This document shows, one piece after another, positions 11,011-23,889 of a stretch of DNA of 64,000 nt. The notes beneath the pieces were generated by a model that saw only the letters and a list, made by a program, of their open reading frames with translations, ran no database searches and was not told the origin of the DNA. The DNA lies in the NCBI GenBank assembly GCA_032622095.1, contig CP136068.1:52264443-52328442 (forward strand), read 5' to 3'. A program made the translations under genes and the position numbers. Origin of the DNA: Siphonodentalium dalli (taxonomy: Eukaryota > Mollusca > Scaphopoda > Gadilida > Siphonodentaliidae). How positions within the stretch are numbered: the stretch's first letter is position 1; each line of letters opens with the position of its first letter.

Positions 11011-11470
11011 TACGACTCTTATATATGAGCTAGTGAAAAAAGGATCCTAATTAAAGGACCCCCCCCACTCACTGCTCCTCCAGCGTAAACCATGTATTAT
11101 CACAATAAATATGTGGAAAAATATTGATTAACTCATAGATTTATGATCTTTGATTCAGAATGTTTATTTTAAATACATGTAAATATACTGGAAGTGATGT
11201 TATAAAATTAGCCTATGGAACATGACTTTAAATAGATTTTTTATAATAACTACATGTAGAGGTGTTTACTCTTTGGCTGGAAAGTACTTCATACTCTCAG
11301 GTGCCAAATAATACTGTCAGCACGATTTTTAATTTAGGAGAAAATTCGCAACGATCACTATTATTTGGCATTGAGAAAAAGAATGAAATTGCCATCACTG
11401 TTATCAATTTCAGCTTAAATCCCCACCCATCACTATTATTAGGCCATCACGATTAATAGGCAACTAAGAG

Positions 11471-11609
11471 TACAGTAATGCCCTTAGTAATCAACTCTCA
11501 CTGAGAGCTTTCCGATGAATGGCAACAAGCCATATTTCCGACTAAATCCTGAAAAGTTACCCATAATTCTGCTGTAGTTAAGGAGTCGATTACTTAGGGC
11601 ATTACTGTA
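11471..11609. mobile_element. palindromic Tc1/mariner-like MITE, left arm mostly deleted
   Basis: TACAGTAATGCCCTTAGTAATC is followed directly by the centre CTCACTGAGAGC and a complete right arm. Confidence 0.68.
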
Positions 11610-11716
11610 TATGGCGTCCTTCCAGTATCTATGGGTGAATATATTTTTTTCAAATAAACTGAGTAATATTATATAGCATTTAGCCTATTTTAAGAAATAA
11701 ATCATACAAACAACTT

Positions 11717-12007
11717 TATTAAAATCACTGATCAATGTAAATAATAAAGTAATGACAATCCACATTATATCCATTATTAAAATCACTGATCAATGTAAAT
11801 AATAAAGTAATGACAATCCGCATTATATCCATTATTAAAATCACTGATCAATGTAAATAATAAAATAATGACCGTCCGCATTATATCCATTATTAAAATC
11901 ACTGATCAATGTAAATAATAAAATAATGACAATCCACATTATATCCATTATTAAAATCACTGATCAATGTAAATAATAAAATAATGACCGTCCGCATTAT
12001 ATCCATG
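11717..12007. repeat. 58-bp minisatellite, five units
   Basis: AAAATCACTGATCAATGTAA recurs at 11721, 11779, 11837, 11895 and 11953, exactly 58 bp apart. Units carry either GACAATCCRCATT or GACCGTCCGCATT. Confidence 0.92.
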
Positions 12008-13716
12008 AAAAGTTCCCATTTAGGAGATGATTTGTTCAATGTTATTTACACAGTAACATAATAATATTACACTAGAGTCTAGAACTATCCTATAAAATGA
12101 CATAAATGTTGTTCCACCCACCAACCGTTTGATGTCTTTATAACCGCCAGAGGGTTAACTCTTCATCTGTAACAATGGAAGTGTTAATTCTTCTTTAGGA
12201 GATACCATAAAATTAGCCCTGAACTTGAGATATACCTTACAATAGAAGTGTTAATTTCAAGGCTAACATTAGAGCCTCAGAGGTGTTAATTCTTCAAACA
12301 ACAGTTTACTGCATGTGTCTTGTGGCTGTATGGGAGGTCCCCAGTGAATGAAACACAAGCTAATTTGATATTATCTGTATATCACATTTGGTAAAATGAT
12401 CTAGATAATATCATTTTAACACACACAGCTCTCACTTATCTTGAATTTCTCAATGACATCATCCCATGATAATGAGGTGTTTATTTACCCACACAATAGT
12501 GTTCCTTGTTTCTCTTTGATTCCTATCACATTAATGATTTAAAACAATTCATTGAGAGAAGTTTTTATCACCCTTCATGCAGTGGACATAGATCATATCA
12601 GAAGCTGCTTTTCCTATTCTCATTTCTGATTTCAATCTGTTTAATCTACTGACAACTAGAATCCTAGCCCAACATTTACCTAAATTGGCCCCTTGTTTTA
12701 TCTGTGGAGAGTTACTGTCTTGATGTTCTGATGAGTGGTTTTCTACCTGCTATTTATAACGCTGACTTAATCAGAATATTTCTCATAGACAGCTTCATGG
12801 ATTAAATTTTTTACATTTTCAAGCCACTTAATTTTCCATGTGTTTTAGACAAAAATGACTTTCCCTATTATAATTGTGTAAGTCATTCTGAAATATGTTA
12901 TGTCAGAATGGATTCTCAGAAGCTTAAATCACTAAATAATAAATATTTTATTTTAAGGATAATTTTTATCCTGTTACATCAGCTGGGTAAATTACTAATA
13001 ACTAGTATGCGTTTTTATATCTACGGCATACATGTACAAAGGTACCGTAGCCTACTGTATTATTGTAACAGTCAAATTTGTTCCACAATTAGACATACAT
13101 GTAGACATTCCCCGTCATGATTTTAGAAATGTCTATACTGACAATGACCATATCGTTATTATCATACCTCAATAAATCATTTTCAGGTGGTTGGTTTGGG
13201 AGATTTGGAATATCATTATTTTTTTTGTTAATAATAATACTTGATCTAGAATATTAAGCTGATGATATGCAAATATATTGATATGTAGATCTGTCACCTT
13301 TTGGTCTGAACATTAACGATGTGCCATCCCTTCATCATACTTACATGTAGGTCAGAGGAGAACACACTTCCCTGATGCTGGTCATGTTGTCTTACACAAA
13401 CAAGTAGGCCACTTCCTATTTTGTCTAGGATAATGGCCTTATCCAATCGCTTAGCGTAAAATAGTCAATCATGCTTGCATTTTGTCTACTCTACAAAAAT
13501 ATTTTAGAGGACTTTAGAGTAGCAAATTCATACGCAATTAAACTTTCCTCCATCTTGAATACTTTGAGCCTGGGCAAATACTAGTACAGATTCTCAGAAA
13601 TATGTGATACAGTTATATTTCACGGTATTCAAAGAGGTTGTTGTTAGTTATACAATTCATTTCACGATTATCCAGTTGTAAAATACCAGTGTATTAAGAG
13701 CAGCATATCTGTAAGT
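12008..13716. other. no gene seen
   Basis: About 1.7 kb of AT-rich DNA; no coding exon or repeat border recognised. Confidence 0.45.
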
Positions 13717-13984
13717 GTTAACCCTTCCATGATGGGAGCAGCGGTGGTGCAGCATTAAAGACACTATGCCAGTGCATTCTCTTATATATGCGAGTATCCC
13801 ATAGGGAGCCTAGCATTTATAAGAGAATGCATTTGGCTTACAAGGTCATGGTAAATATTGTTAGGCCAATGCATTCTCTTATATAAGCGAGGCGCCCTAT
13901 GGGCGACTCGACTCGCATATATAAGAGAATGCATTGGCACCGGGTTTTCGCAAAACTCAGGAAGCTCCAGTCATTGAAGGGTTT
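13717..13984 (+). mobile_element. piggyBac-like MITE, double-hairpin family
   Basis: GTTAACCCTTCCATGATGGG ... TCATTGAAGGG, with two AGTGCATTCTCTTATATATG hairpins. Confidence 0.65.
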
Positions 13985-15539
13985 TAAAAACATCCGTGTG
14001 TATGTGAAAAAAAAGCTGTATATTTCTGCTTGTGCGTTTTCTAATGAGATTTTTCAAACTTTGACAATGGTGTTTGCTGTTCTTTCAATATTACACTCGA
14101 TGTTGTTTTAGAGGATTTATTTGTATATTGAAGTAAAACATCATTCCATTATTAAATTGAACTTGAAGGCTTGTTTCTAAGAATCATATGGAAACTCTGA
14201 CGCCAGTAGTACAATTTGTGAAGAGATCTATCTTCAACAGACTAGACATGTAGATATTATCTTGTCTGTATTTTAAATACTATCGAGTATTTTTCTTTGG
14301 TTGAAGAGGGTGATAATTTACACTTAGTAGGGATGGGTTGTTGTCAACATTTCACTACATTTAAAGTTTCTATGCTGATCAGGTGTAATTGACATGAGCA
14401 TCTGTTTTCAGTACTCTGCCATCTCCCACTCAGAGTGAATGTAAAATTACCTTGGATTCATAATCCTAATGGAGACTTCATCGGCTAACTGATTCTGGCA
14501 TGTCATCTTGTCTCTTCAATTCCTCGCTCATTGAATCTTCATACACAAACATTTAAATGTTGAGCGAGTGTGCCCATCGGGTAATAATATGAAACTGTTC
14601 CAGCTCATAAATTTTCAATAAAAATCTTTGTCCTTACATGACAGTGTTATGAGGTGCCACCAGGCCTATCATAATCAAACTCCAAATAACACCATATACA
14701 CCATTCAAATAGTCATAATCAGAGTTAATTCATCACCTCTCAGACTGTCAAGTCCTGTCTTGCATTGATGCTGATAAAACACTATTTACCTGAAACCAGC
14801 CAAATGACACAATCACAGCCAACTGCATCAATAGGTAGCCCATTGTGTGTGCAAATCAGCCCATTGTTAAGCCCGGCTGTGTTTGTACCCTGAAGCACTG
14901 TCAGCATCTGACCCTAATTCAGTTCAAAATAACTCAGCATTGTATAGCTTCAATACATACTGGGCCAGCCAGACAGATAATAATATGTCAAAGTAGGTAT
15001 GTAAGCACAGATTTGATTGGTCTATATTCGCCTCTGCAGCAGATATTGAAGTATATGGACCAATTATGGCCTAGAAGAACAGTAGGCGATGTTTATGTGT
15101 ATGTGCTGGGGAATGTATGTACCATGTCTGCATCAGGATTTAGATTGGTTTAAGAGTGACTGAGGACTTTATTTATACTTTTAATGACCGATCTGCTGTG
15201 TCCAGCCTTTGGATGTTTCAAACAGCTGTTCCATCCTCTCCAGCTAAGGATGATGTGTCATTAACATGTAATTTTGTCAGACAGGATATTGTGTGGATTT
15301 TTAACAGAACTTTCTATGCCTTATGTTTACTGAGTTTACTGATGAGGATGTGTTTGGGATAACTTCACCAAATGATGTAATGTGAAGTGGCCAACTCTGT
15401 GACAACTATTATTTATTTAACATTATCGCTGCTCAGAAAACTACGATTTGATGGTTTTAATGGATATTAATGAATATGAAGGATCTTAATAAACAAGTTT
15501 TGAGTAATATAGAAAATAAACAAACATTGTTTATTCATT
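13985..15539. other. no gene seen
   Basis: AT-rich intergenic or 5' intron sequence. Open frames of up to 102 codons near 14845-15150 have no coding character. Confidence 0.4.
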
Positions 15540-16214
15540 ACGAGTGATTCACCAGGATTTGTGTTCATCTGGGCGTGTTGGTTGATAAACTTTATTTGAA
15601 ATTTCTCCTCCTTTTTGCCGGTCGTTCAAAGTGTTCTTGTGACATTGCCAACTCTTAGTGGAGTTATACGCGGAAGAGTTCTGATAGAGATTTAACCTCC
15701 GCCCATCGTTGCACTGGCAGATGCACTGAGTTTGTTCCCTTGCCAAGTTACGGACTAAATGATGGAGCAGTCATAACAGTTTGTCATCAATAACAACTGA
15801 ATCTTCCTGCAACCTCTAAAAAAACAACTTCTGTCTACGCAGTCTGATTTCTTCATCTCAGCTTGTCCACGAATAAATCTCGACCTTACTTTTACATTAC
15901 CTTCCGGACCAGATATTTAAATTTACAAAGAAACCTCAGATATTGGGATATATATTTTCTGTTTTTGTTGACTTTTACTTCCTTCACAGACAGACCAGAA
16001 ATTTACATTTGCAAAGAAGCATCTGATGTTGGATATACATGTACTATGTCAGTGTATGACGTGATGGATTTAAATTTTTCGCAACCACTCATTTTGTGTT
16101 GATTGTGATTGGATTAATATGTTCGTGGGTCCGTTTCCCTGAGCTTATTGACTGTTTCTTGAGGATTTACCCTACACATCCGGTCTGGTTAAACGTCGCT
16201 TGGTTATTGACCTG

Positions 16215-16356
16215 ATGGTTCGAGAAAGTGGCGATTCCCAACTCGATATGGAAACTTCTTCTGAATCTATGGGTGGCGAGGAGGTTGCCATGACGAACCG
16301 CTTGCTCTGGTTGAAATATGAACAGGAGTCATACGTGCAAAGCATACGGTTGAAAC
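16215..16356 (+). CDS. candidate upstream first coding exon of the DYRK1A gene
   Basis: An ATG at 16215 opens a coding-like frame: MVRESGDSQLDMETSS, ESMGGEEVAMTNRLLW, LKYEQESYVQSIRLK. It stops at TAG 16359 unless spliced. A GTTAGT donor after 16356 leaves one base of a codon, exactly the phase needed by the exon at 35510, and the junction would read Arg-Gln-Leu-Ser. The stretch before it (15540-16214) is richer in CpG than its surroundings and free of the recognised repeats. I do not recognise these residues from DYRK1A relatives. The 19-kb intron and the imperfect donor keep this tentative. Confidence 0.35.
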
Positions 16357-16469
16357 GTTAGTATCAAGATTATTATAAAGGATGATCTCGGAATCCATTT
16401 TTATGGAGTCCAACTTATTTTGACATAAGCCAACAGGCATGAATTTTCATTTTGACTCTCGGTTATAAG

Positions 16470-17015
16470 TAGATCTGACATGCCATGAATCTCTACTCTA
16501 CGCCCGTAGACATCATATTCTACCAGTACAAAACCTGAGAACTTTTTGATGTTGTGACAGGGAAGTTTATAATATTGAAAAAGCAGTGGAGGTAAAATAG
16601 TTCTTAGTTAATAGTTGTTCCTTAATAATGTACATGTATTTCCCTTTAGGTCCCAACTCAAAATTGCACGATTTAAGTTACATGTACATGTACCTTGTGA
16701 AAAAAAATTCTTTGCGTCGCTTACAGTCTTGGAATTTCTCCTGGGTAATTAATTCAATGTTTATTGCAATATCAGCTCACAAAAGTAAACAAAAAGCATG
16801 TAATCTTGAGCTGGGACCACCTCCAACTGTGTAGTAGATTATTGAGGAACAAGTATTAACAAAGAAATATAATTCCTGCCTTGTTTGTTCAATGTTGAAA
16901 AGTTCCCTGTCAGAAGGGGTCAGAACATCAAAAGTTCCCAGGTTTTGTACTGGTGGAATATGATCTCTACAGGCATAGCTAGAGTACATGTACATGTACA
17001 TGTAGAGTCATGATC
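16470..17015. mobile_element. repeat with long inverted ends, no hAT insertion
   Basis: ATCATATTCTACCAGTACAA onward (about 16512-16555) is inverted near 16922-16965. The interior (GGGAAGTTTATAATATTG, CTGGGTAATTAATTCAATG) matches the repeat around 9790-10990. Confidence 0.55.
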
Positions 17016-17079
17016 TATATTTTATTACACACTTGTTCCTAGAAGTACAGTGTTATTGCTGTTCCATATTTACAAATCC

Positions 17080-17101
17080 GTATGGAACGTACGTTCCATA
17101 C
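17080..17101. repeat. perfect 22-bp palindrome
   Basis: GTATGGAACGT followed by ACGTTCCATAC, with no spacer. Confidence 0.85.
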
Positions 17102-17271
17102 GCATCTCGTTGACGTAAAATGACGTACATGACATTCGCCTCAACCACGAAACTGGAACTATTTAAATAAAAGAATCATCACACATGACAAACACGCCCT
17201 GTATGAGCCTAAATAAACCGTCTAATCCTGTATTTTTAATGCATGGATTCTAGGACGCGAAGCGTGTAATA

Positions 17272-17410
17272 AACACAGAACGACACGATGTGTATATGGG
17301 TTTGTCGATGCGGCACGAGTGCTGTCGCGGAAGGATAGAACTCGAGGCGCAAGCAACAGCACTAGTGCCGTATTGACAAATCCATTTACACATCGTGTCG
17401 TTCTGTGTAT
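17272..17410. mobile_element. hairpin MITE
   Basis: ACACAGAACGACACGATGTG ... and its inverse CACATCGTGTCGTTCTGTGT pair; arms continue with GTTTGTCGATGCGGCAC against GTGCCGTATTGACAAA. Confidence 0.6.
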
Positions 17411-17710
17411 ATAAGCTACATACAGTACTTAGTATTACGTACTTAGTACATTAAACTTGTGTCCCCCTTTAAAACTTTTTTCAGTCAGTTACAATGAGAA
17501 CTTCGATACATGTATTATTAAACATGGCAATGGAGTTTCCAAAGCATTGACGACGCATTGAAAATGCATCTCACCGCGGTGAATGATTATTATAGTTAAA
17601 CTTCAACATGTTGAGATTAAATGCCTTGAGGAAATATTGAACCAATTTGCACTATTAAAAACAGGACTGCATTGATGTTGGTACTCGATTTGGTCCTGCA
17701 ACGGTATTTT

Positions 17711-18951
17711 ATACACCCTTTTTGAAAAAAGGTCGTATTATGTAATCAATCTGTCCGCCGTCTACTTTTTGAAAAAAGGTTGTATTATGTAATCAGTCCG
17801 TCTGTCTGTCCGTTCGTTAATTTTTGGCTTCCGTTCGATAACTCCAGTTTGGATTATTTGATCTGAACCAAAGTTGGTATGTGTATTTCCCAGCTAAAGA
17901 TACAGGCCAAGTTCGAATATGGGTTCCGTCCAATTATTTTTACTTGAGTTACGGCCCTTTTTGTCCGCCGACCCAACGGGTTCGGAGGACTATTATAATC
18001 CGCCTGTGCGTGCGTGCGTCCGAGGTTTCCGGATGATAACTTTAGTTAGAGTGAACCAAATTAAATTAAATTTGGTATGTGGGTTTACTAGCAGAATAGA
18101 CAGGTCAAGTTTGAATTCTGGTTCCGTCCGCCAATTTTCACCAGAGTTATGCCCCCTTTTCGTCTGTTAACATTTTTGGTTTCAGACCGATAACTCCAGT
18201 TTGGATTATTTGATCTGAACCAAAGTTGGTATATGTATTTTTCAGCTTAAGATACAGGATAAGTTCGAATATGGGTTCCGTCCAATTATTTTTACATGAG
18301 TTACGGCCCTTTTTTCGACTTAGAATTTGACCGTCTGTTAACATTTTTGGTTTCCGACCGATAACTCCAGTTTGGATTATTTGATCTGAACCAAAGTTGG
18401 TATGTGTCTTTCTCCCAGCAAAACACAGGCCAAGTTCGAATTCGGGTTCCGCCCGCCAATTTTCACCACAGTTATGTCCCATTTTGACTTAGAATTTTTG
18501 CCAATTTGAGGTTTCCGGATGATAACTTTAGTAAATGTGTACTGAATGAAATTAAATTTGGTATGTAGGTTTACTAGCACTAAAGACAGGTTTTTATGAG
18601 ACATGAGGTCTACCGACCTTTTATTCGACTTAGAATTTGACCAATTTCATAACATTTCAGTTTCCGACTGATAACTCCAGTTTTGATTATTTGATCTGAA
18701 CCAAAGCTGGTATGTGTATTTCCCGGCTAAAACTACAGGCCAAGTTCGAATATAGGTTCTGTCTAATTATTTTCACATGAGTTACAGCCATTTTTTTTTC
18801 GACTTAGAATTTGACCGCATTTTGGCATTGAAATCCGGGGTATATCAGATATTCTTCAAATGTAAGCCCAAAGTATTATTTTATTTTGCGGTAGTACAAT
18901 TCGAAATAGCTAAAGGGCGTATTTTGCCACGCCCTAGCGGTGCTCTTGTTT
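17711..18951 (+). mobile_element. pearl/HINE-like element with tandem core repeats
   Basis: The head ACCCTTTTTGAAAAAAGGTC is a small hairpin followed by CCGT/CTGT-rich sequence. Core units of roughly 160-200 bp then repeat (GGATGATAACTTTAG ... TTTGGTATGT ... CAGGTCAAGTTCGAAT ... GTTATGGCCC). The tail is AGGGCGTATTTTGCC ... GCTCTTGTTT. The head itself is duplicated near 17761. The layout matches molluscan pearl (Helentron-associated) elements; that assignment is an inference. Confidence 0.6.
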
Positions 18952-19649
18952 ATAATATGAGTGGGTGGCCCTGGGGTGGGGGGGGGGGGGTTGCAGATAT
19001 TTCAAAATTATTTCAACAGAATCAAATTTCAAAACTATAATATCAATTTAAAGAGGAATTACATTGAAGGGTAGACATTATTACAAACAGTATAAAATGT
19101 ACTGCATCAGGCAAGTATTACCCCAGAACTGACATACAGGTTATACCCAACAATTGTGCATGATATCCATTAAAACCAGTTACTGAGTACTCGGGTTCAA
19201 AATACAGGAAAGTCCTTCGCAACTATCGTATTACTATATTACATACATGTATACGAGCAGGATTTGAATACATGACGTCTTCACATCATGAAGATACGGT
19301 TACTATACATGTTGTTAGTGCTACTAGGCACATGTTTGAGTTACATATTGATGTTAGACATACTAGTACATGTATGTAGAGTTGTAATACATCTGACTGG
19401 TACCGTATGATATAATTTGTCCACCAACCAGGTCAGACTCTGACTGGTTTGTTTTTTAAGGTGAAATTTTGTATAGCATTTGGCAAAGTTACGGACTAAA
19501 TAGTAGTACATGTATAGGGCCTGCTTGTGAGCTTATGTGTTGAATTGCTGGATTAGGATCAGTAAGATTGACTAAATGCACAATATTGTGTAATCTATCA
19601 CTGATTACAACTGGATTATTTTCAACTTTCCTCTTGTTCTCAAAATACT

Positions 19650-20154
19650 ATAATTATACCCCCACTTTCGAAGAAAATGGGGGGTATACTGGATTGACTG
19701 CGTCTGTCCGTCACACTTTCTCCCTCCGTGTGTCCGTCCGACCTCATAACTCAAACAACTATGAACCGATTTCAATAATTTTTTGTATGCAATCTCCTTA
19801 GGACCGCCTCTCCGCATGATGCTAATTGCGGTGCGGTCCAACTTTCTTTTTTTAAGTTACGCCTTACTTTTCGACTTATTTTGACTTAGAAAATTCTGTC
19901 CGACTTAATAACTTTAACAAATATGAACCGATTTCAATAATTTTTGGTATACATGCTTCTCACAATACCCTCTCTACATGATGCGGCTCAGTGTTGGCTC
20001 GGACTGTTTTTCCTAACATTACACTTCATTTTTTACTTAGAAAATTTCTTTAAAGTTAAAAATCTTTTTTGTTGGGTTTACGGTTAATGCGGGTTGAATT
20101 TGCCACAGTGGGGGTATGCTAGCACGCGAGTACACACCTCTTGTATAACGTTTT
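19650..20154 (+). mobile_element. pearl-like element, second sequence family
   Basis: Head AATTATACCCCCACTTTCG-AAGAAAATGGGGGGTATAC forms a hairpin, followed by GTCCGTC-rich sequence, core units with CCGATTTCAATAATTTTT, and a tail GGGGGTATGCTAGCACGCG ... CTCTTGT. Nearly the same element occurs at 48570-49173. Confidence 0.65.
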
Positions 20155-20207
20155 AATCCTGCTTCAACTACTATAATTTTATCACCATATTAACATGACA
20201 AAAGTAA

Positions 20208-20439
20208 TTAACCCTTTCTGTACTAAATGGATTCTCCCAACCAGTCATAAAAGATTACATTGCCTTGGAATGATCTATTGTTCATTTGGAGGGACGTTCA
20301 GGCAATAAAAGCAGACAGCAGATAATACAAGTGCAGAAGGAGTCCTATTTAGGGAAATGGTCATTTGTTGAACTTGTTATCTGAACATTTCCTAAGGGAT
20401 AACTACTGATCAATGAGTATTTAGTATAGAAAGAGTTAA
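20208..20439 (+). mobile_element. piggyBac-like MITE, second family
   Basis: TTAACCCTTTCTGTACTAAA ... TATAGAAAGAGTTAA; the interior carries a TTGTTGAAC hairpin region and CTATTGTTCATTTGGAGGG. Related copies occur at 23141, 25873, 26557, 35750, 46384 and 55163. Confidence 0.65.
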
Positions 20440-20544
20440 TCACTAGATTTGACTATAAATGTTTTAATCCAACTTCAACCAACCACAACAGTTTAATACT
20501 CAGTCAGATAAAGAAACTGAAGTGAATCCTATTTTTATGTTTAA

Positions 20545-20760
20545 TACAGTAATGCCCTAAGTAATCGACTCCTTAACCACAGCAGAATTATGGGTAATAT
20601 ATCAGGATTTAGTTGGAAATATGGCAAGTTGTTGCCATTCATCGGAAAGCTCTCTGAGAGCTTTCCGATGAATGGCAATAAGCCATATTTCCGACTAAAT
20701 CCTGAAAGATTACCCATAATTATGCTGTGGTTAAGGAGTCGATTATTTAGGGCATTACTA
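20545..20760. mobile_element. palindromic Tc1/mariner-like MITE (full copy)
   Basis: TA-CAGTAATGCCCTAAGTAAT at one end is inverted at the other, and the whole 216 bp folds back on itself around CTCTCTGAGAG. TA flanks with CAGT ends fit Tc1/mariner-type MITEs. Six other copies occur in this window. Confidence 0.75.
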
Positions 20761-20782
20761 GACTTTTATGGCTTAACATAAT

Positions 20783-20905
20783 TTTCACCCCCACCCAAAA
20801 GATTGGGGGTATACTGGATAACATGCGTCAGTCCGTCTGTCCGCGTTTACAAATGACTACTTATGTGGCTATGATTTTGAGAAATGGATATTTTTATGAC
20901 TAATT
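20783..20905 (+). mobile_element. truncated head of a pearl-like element
   Basis: The head hairpin (CCCCCACCC ... GGGGGTATACTGGATAA) and CAGTCCGTCTGTCCG stretch are present, but neither core units nor the tail follow. Confidence 0.45.
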
Positions 20906-21316
20906 TCTGTTACGTGGCTTGCCAGGTAACAGAGTTCAGATGAACCCTCAAAGATGATCTATTTGGCCTAATCAGCCTATTTAATTTTGAAGTCACTCAA
21001 AAGTGGGAAACTAAAGTCCATTGATTTAGACATCCATGATTTGTCAATAGGTGTTCAGACAGTTATGTGGCCAGTCACTCAATCACGGACCTGTCAGTGT
21101 CTCCTATTCCACTGTCCTAGTTGCTGTGAGCAAGTTTTTGAGTTTCAATCAGCTTCTTCTGCTATAATTCCAACATGTTATGATTCCATAATCTGAAATT
21201 TTATCACTATCAACTACTTGATAGCCACATAAAATTTTATGGCCACTTGAGAAGCCACATACAAATTAGAGATACATAATTATTTCAGCCACATACATGT
21301 ACATGTAACTCATATA

Positions 21317-21491
21317 TAGTAATGCCCTAATTAATCGACTCCATAACCACAGCAGAATTATGGGTAACTTTTCAGGATTTAGTCGGAAATATGGCTTGTT
21401 GCCATTCATCGGAAAGCTCTCGCCTAAATCCTGAAAAGTTACCCATAATTCTGCTGTGGTAATGGAGTCGATTAATTAGGGCATTACTGTA
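21317..21491. mobile_element. palindromic Tc1/mariner-like MITE, internally deleted
   Basis: Same termini and arms as 20545-20760, but most of the right-arm half around the centre is missing. Confidence 0.7.
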
Positions 21492-23140
21492 CTTATATTT
21501 GAAATTGCAGGGTGTCCAAGTGTTAACATTTGCTACTGGTATATCTGTACATGTGGACCACTGAAAGTGGTGTAAAAAACATGCTAGATGTGCTCTCTCC
21601 CATGTTGCCACTCTATACATTACTGAATCCATGGGAAAATATAAATTTTCGGGTCACAGCCTCCGCAGCATAATTCTATAGACTAGTGCCTCCCCACCAG
21701 TAGGACACCAGGTCTCACATGAAGTATCAGACCAAAATTAGGTGTATTCGTGAGAACTTTGTTATTGTTTACATTTTAGTTGGGAGTAGTGCATTCATGA
21801 CACAGTTAATTAATTGGATTATTGGATTGTATGGCTTGAATTGAGCGACGTAATGAGGCGAATGATTATGACTAATACATTCTAAAATGCGGCAATCATC
21901 GCAAGCGTGTAACCACTAATGAGAGGCGGTTATCGGTCGCCAATCAAAGAGACACAATAAGAGACTGATACTAGATGTACCGGTAGACAATCTTGCCCTC
22001 GGTATCCAAATATATAGACCACTACATTTATTAAAGACATACCGGTACATGTATTACATGTACATGTATGTGCTTACTAAACTACTTCAAACTGATATTT
22101 TTTTATGACTCTGCCACTACACCCATTTGAAGAAAGCGTCATTAAACTGTCTTTGGCATAACATCGACTTTGCCCTTTGGTAAGACACGACTAATCACGA
22201 TAAACGAGATTGATTTTGCCAACGATAGTCATTTATTTAATTTAATATATGAAAGAATGCTGTGTGGTAGTCAATTTGTTACACAATTTGTTTAAATGCT
22301 TGTGTTGACTGGCTGTGAGCTGCAGTAGAGTGTTTCAGATCACTTTACTATTACCAGAATATGGTTTTATTTGGGTCTGTATTTTTTATTTTTGTCCACC
22401 ATAACGTGCATCCTGGGCCATCATCAGAACTGAATTGGAAAACAAAGTTGGTATGATCGTACATGTATCTTTTCTTGAACAAATTAAGTCAATGTCGCTG
22501 TCCTCACTAGTATGGAAGCATACTGGTATTTATACTACCAGTACAGAGGAATAAAATGCAGTTTATTCTTTTCTTTTTTTCTCTCAGAAAGCATAATTTG
22601 TGATTGTACCAATACAATGTGAACTAGGTTGTCCAATAAAAGTAATATTATGGTTAAAATAGTTTTAAAAGTGTAAGCAAGTAACGGGTGTGAAAACCTA
22701 ATAATTACATGTACCGGTACATGTACTAGTACATAAATAATTCCACGTACTGGTATCTACTAGTACATGTACATCTGCTAACTAGTAGAGAATGTCAAGC
22801 AGTACTACCAGTATGATTCATTCCACAAGGGTTGTCAATGTTTTCATCCTATGCAAATATTCTGCACTGTATTATTGTTACAATTCTAGGAAATTTCCAC
22901 CATATGCTAATATTCTTCCTTGTACTATTACAAAACTTGGTCATTTCCAACCTATACTACTACTAGTACATGTATTCTGCTCTATACTATTATTACAATT
23001 CTTGGAAATTTTCACCCATACAATTATTTAGCTGCTGAGTGTGGCCGGTGGAGATACATGTAGAATCAGTATCTCACTTGTGTGCGGCAGTATTAATCTA
23101 GGTCCAAGAAGTTCATTTGTACTTGTAGTAACTATTAAAG
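21492..23140. other. no gene seen
   Basis: The stretch contains dense ACATGTA/GTACATG words around 22040-22070 and 22705-22785; otherwise nothing. Confidence 0.45.
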
Positions 23141-23388
23141 TTAACCATTTATATGCTGAATAGTTTCTCCCATTGGGCTATAAAAGTATACAGTGGAACA
23201 GACTATTACATGTATTCATTTGGAGTGGTGTTCAGGTGATAAAATCATCTGACAGCCAGAAAATCAGATAATACAAGAGCATATTCATTGGTGGGAAATG
23301 TTCAGATAATTTGTTTGTTGAATTTATAATCTGAACATTTCATAAAGGAACTACTTGTCATTGTGTATTTAGTGTAGAAAAGGGTAAC
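23141..23388 (+). mobile_element. piggyBac-like MITE, second family, diverged
   Basis: TTAACCATTTATATGCTGAA ... GTAGAAAAGGGTAA, with the same internal GAAATGTTCAGATAAT motif. Confidence 0.55.
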
Positions 23389-23889
23389 CAGGTCCAATAC
23401 TAAGTGTGAATTCCCATGGATGTAAAATCGGTCCCTCGTGCATACATGTACATGTGTAGCCTGTCTCAGGTTAGCTCTGTCAGGTTGTACAGCTTTAAGG
23501 TCAAGACCATCATGAAACAGTCATGACAATTATCTGGTGAATGGGTGAGGTAAATTCTCTCTACTCCCTTCAATTCCTAATCAAATCTGTCATTAATTCT
23601 AGACATTAATTCTGTATGTAATTCAAAAATGTTGTAAAATTAAAAAATAACCAGTCTGCTACCATTACACTCAATTGTAAATATTTACTTTTTGAATGCA
23701 ACTATCGGTGATAATCTAACAAAAACGATGTGACAATCGAGAGTCTCTGCATTTAATTAATATACCGTGTAAGAATGACGATGTGTGTTGTCAATTTGGA
23801 TATCATGTTGTAAAAATAACTACTTTGAACTACCAGTAGATTATTCTCCATTTCTATTTGATCACCATACCGGAGTGTTTCACATCACT

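Noticed and set aside
14845-15153. 102-codon open frame on the + strand
   Set aside because: Cys/Ile/His-rich composition, no splice sites in a consistent phase, no recognisable domain.
18147-18482. 111-codon - strand frame in the pearl-like element
   Set aside because: Repeated peptide phrases (NFGSDQIIQTGVIG twice) arise from the tandem core units, not from a protein gene.
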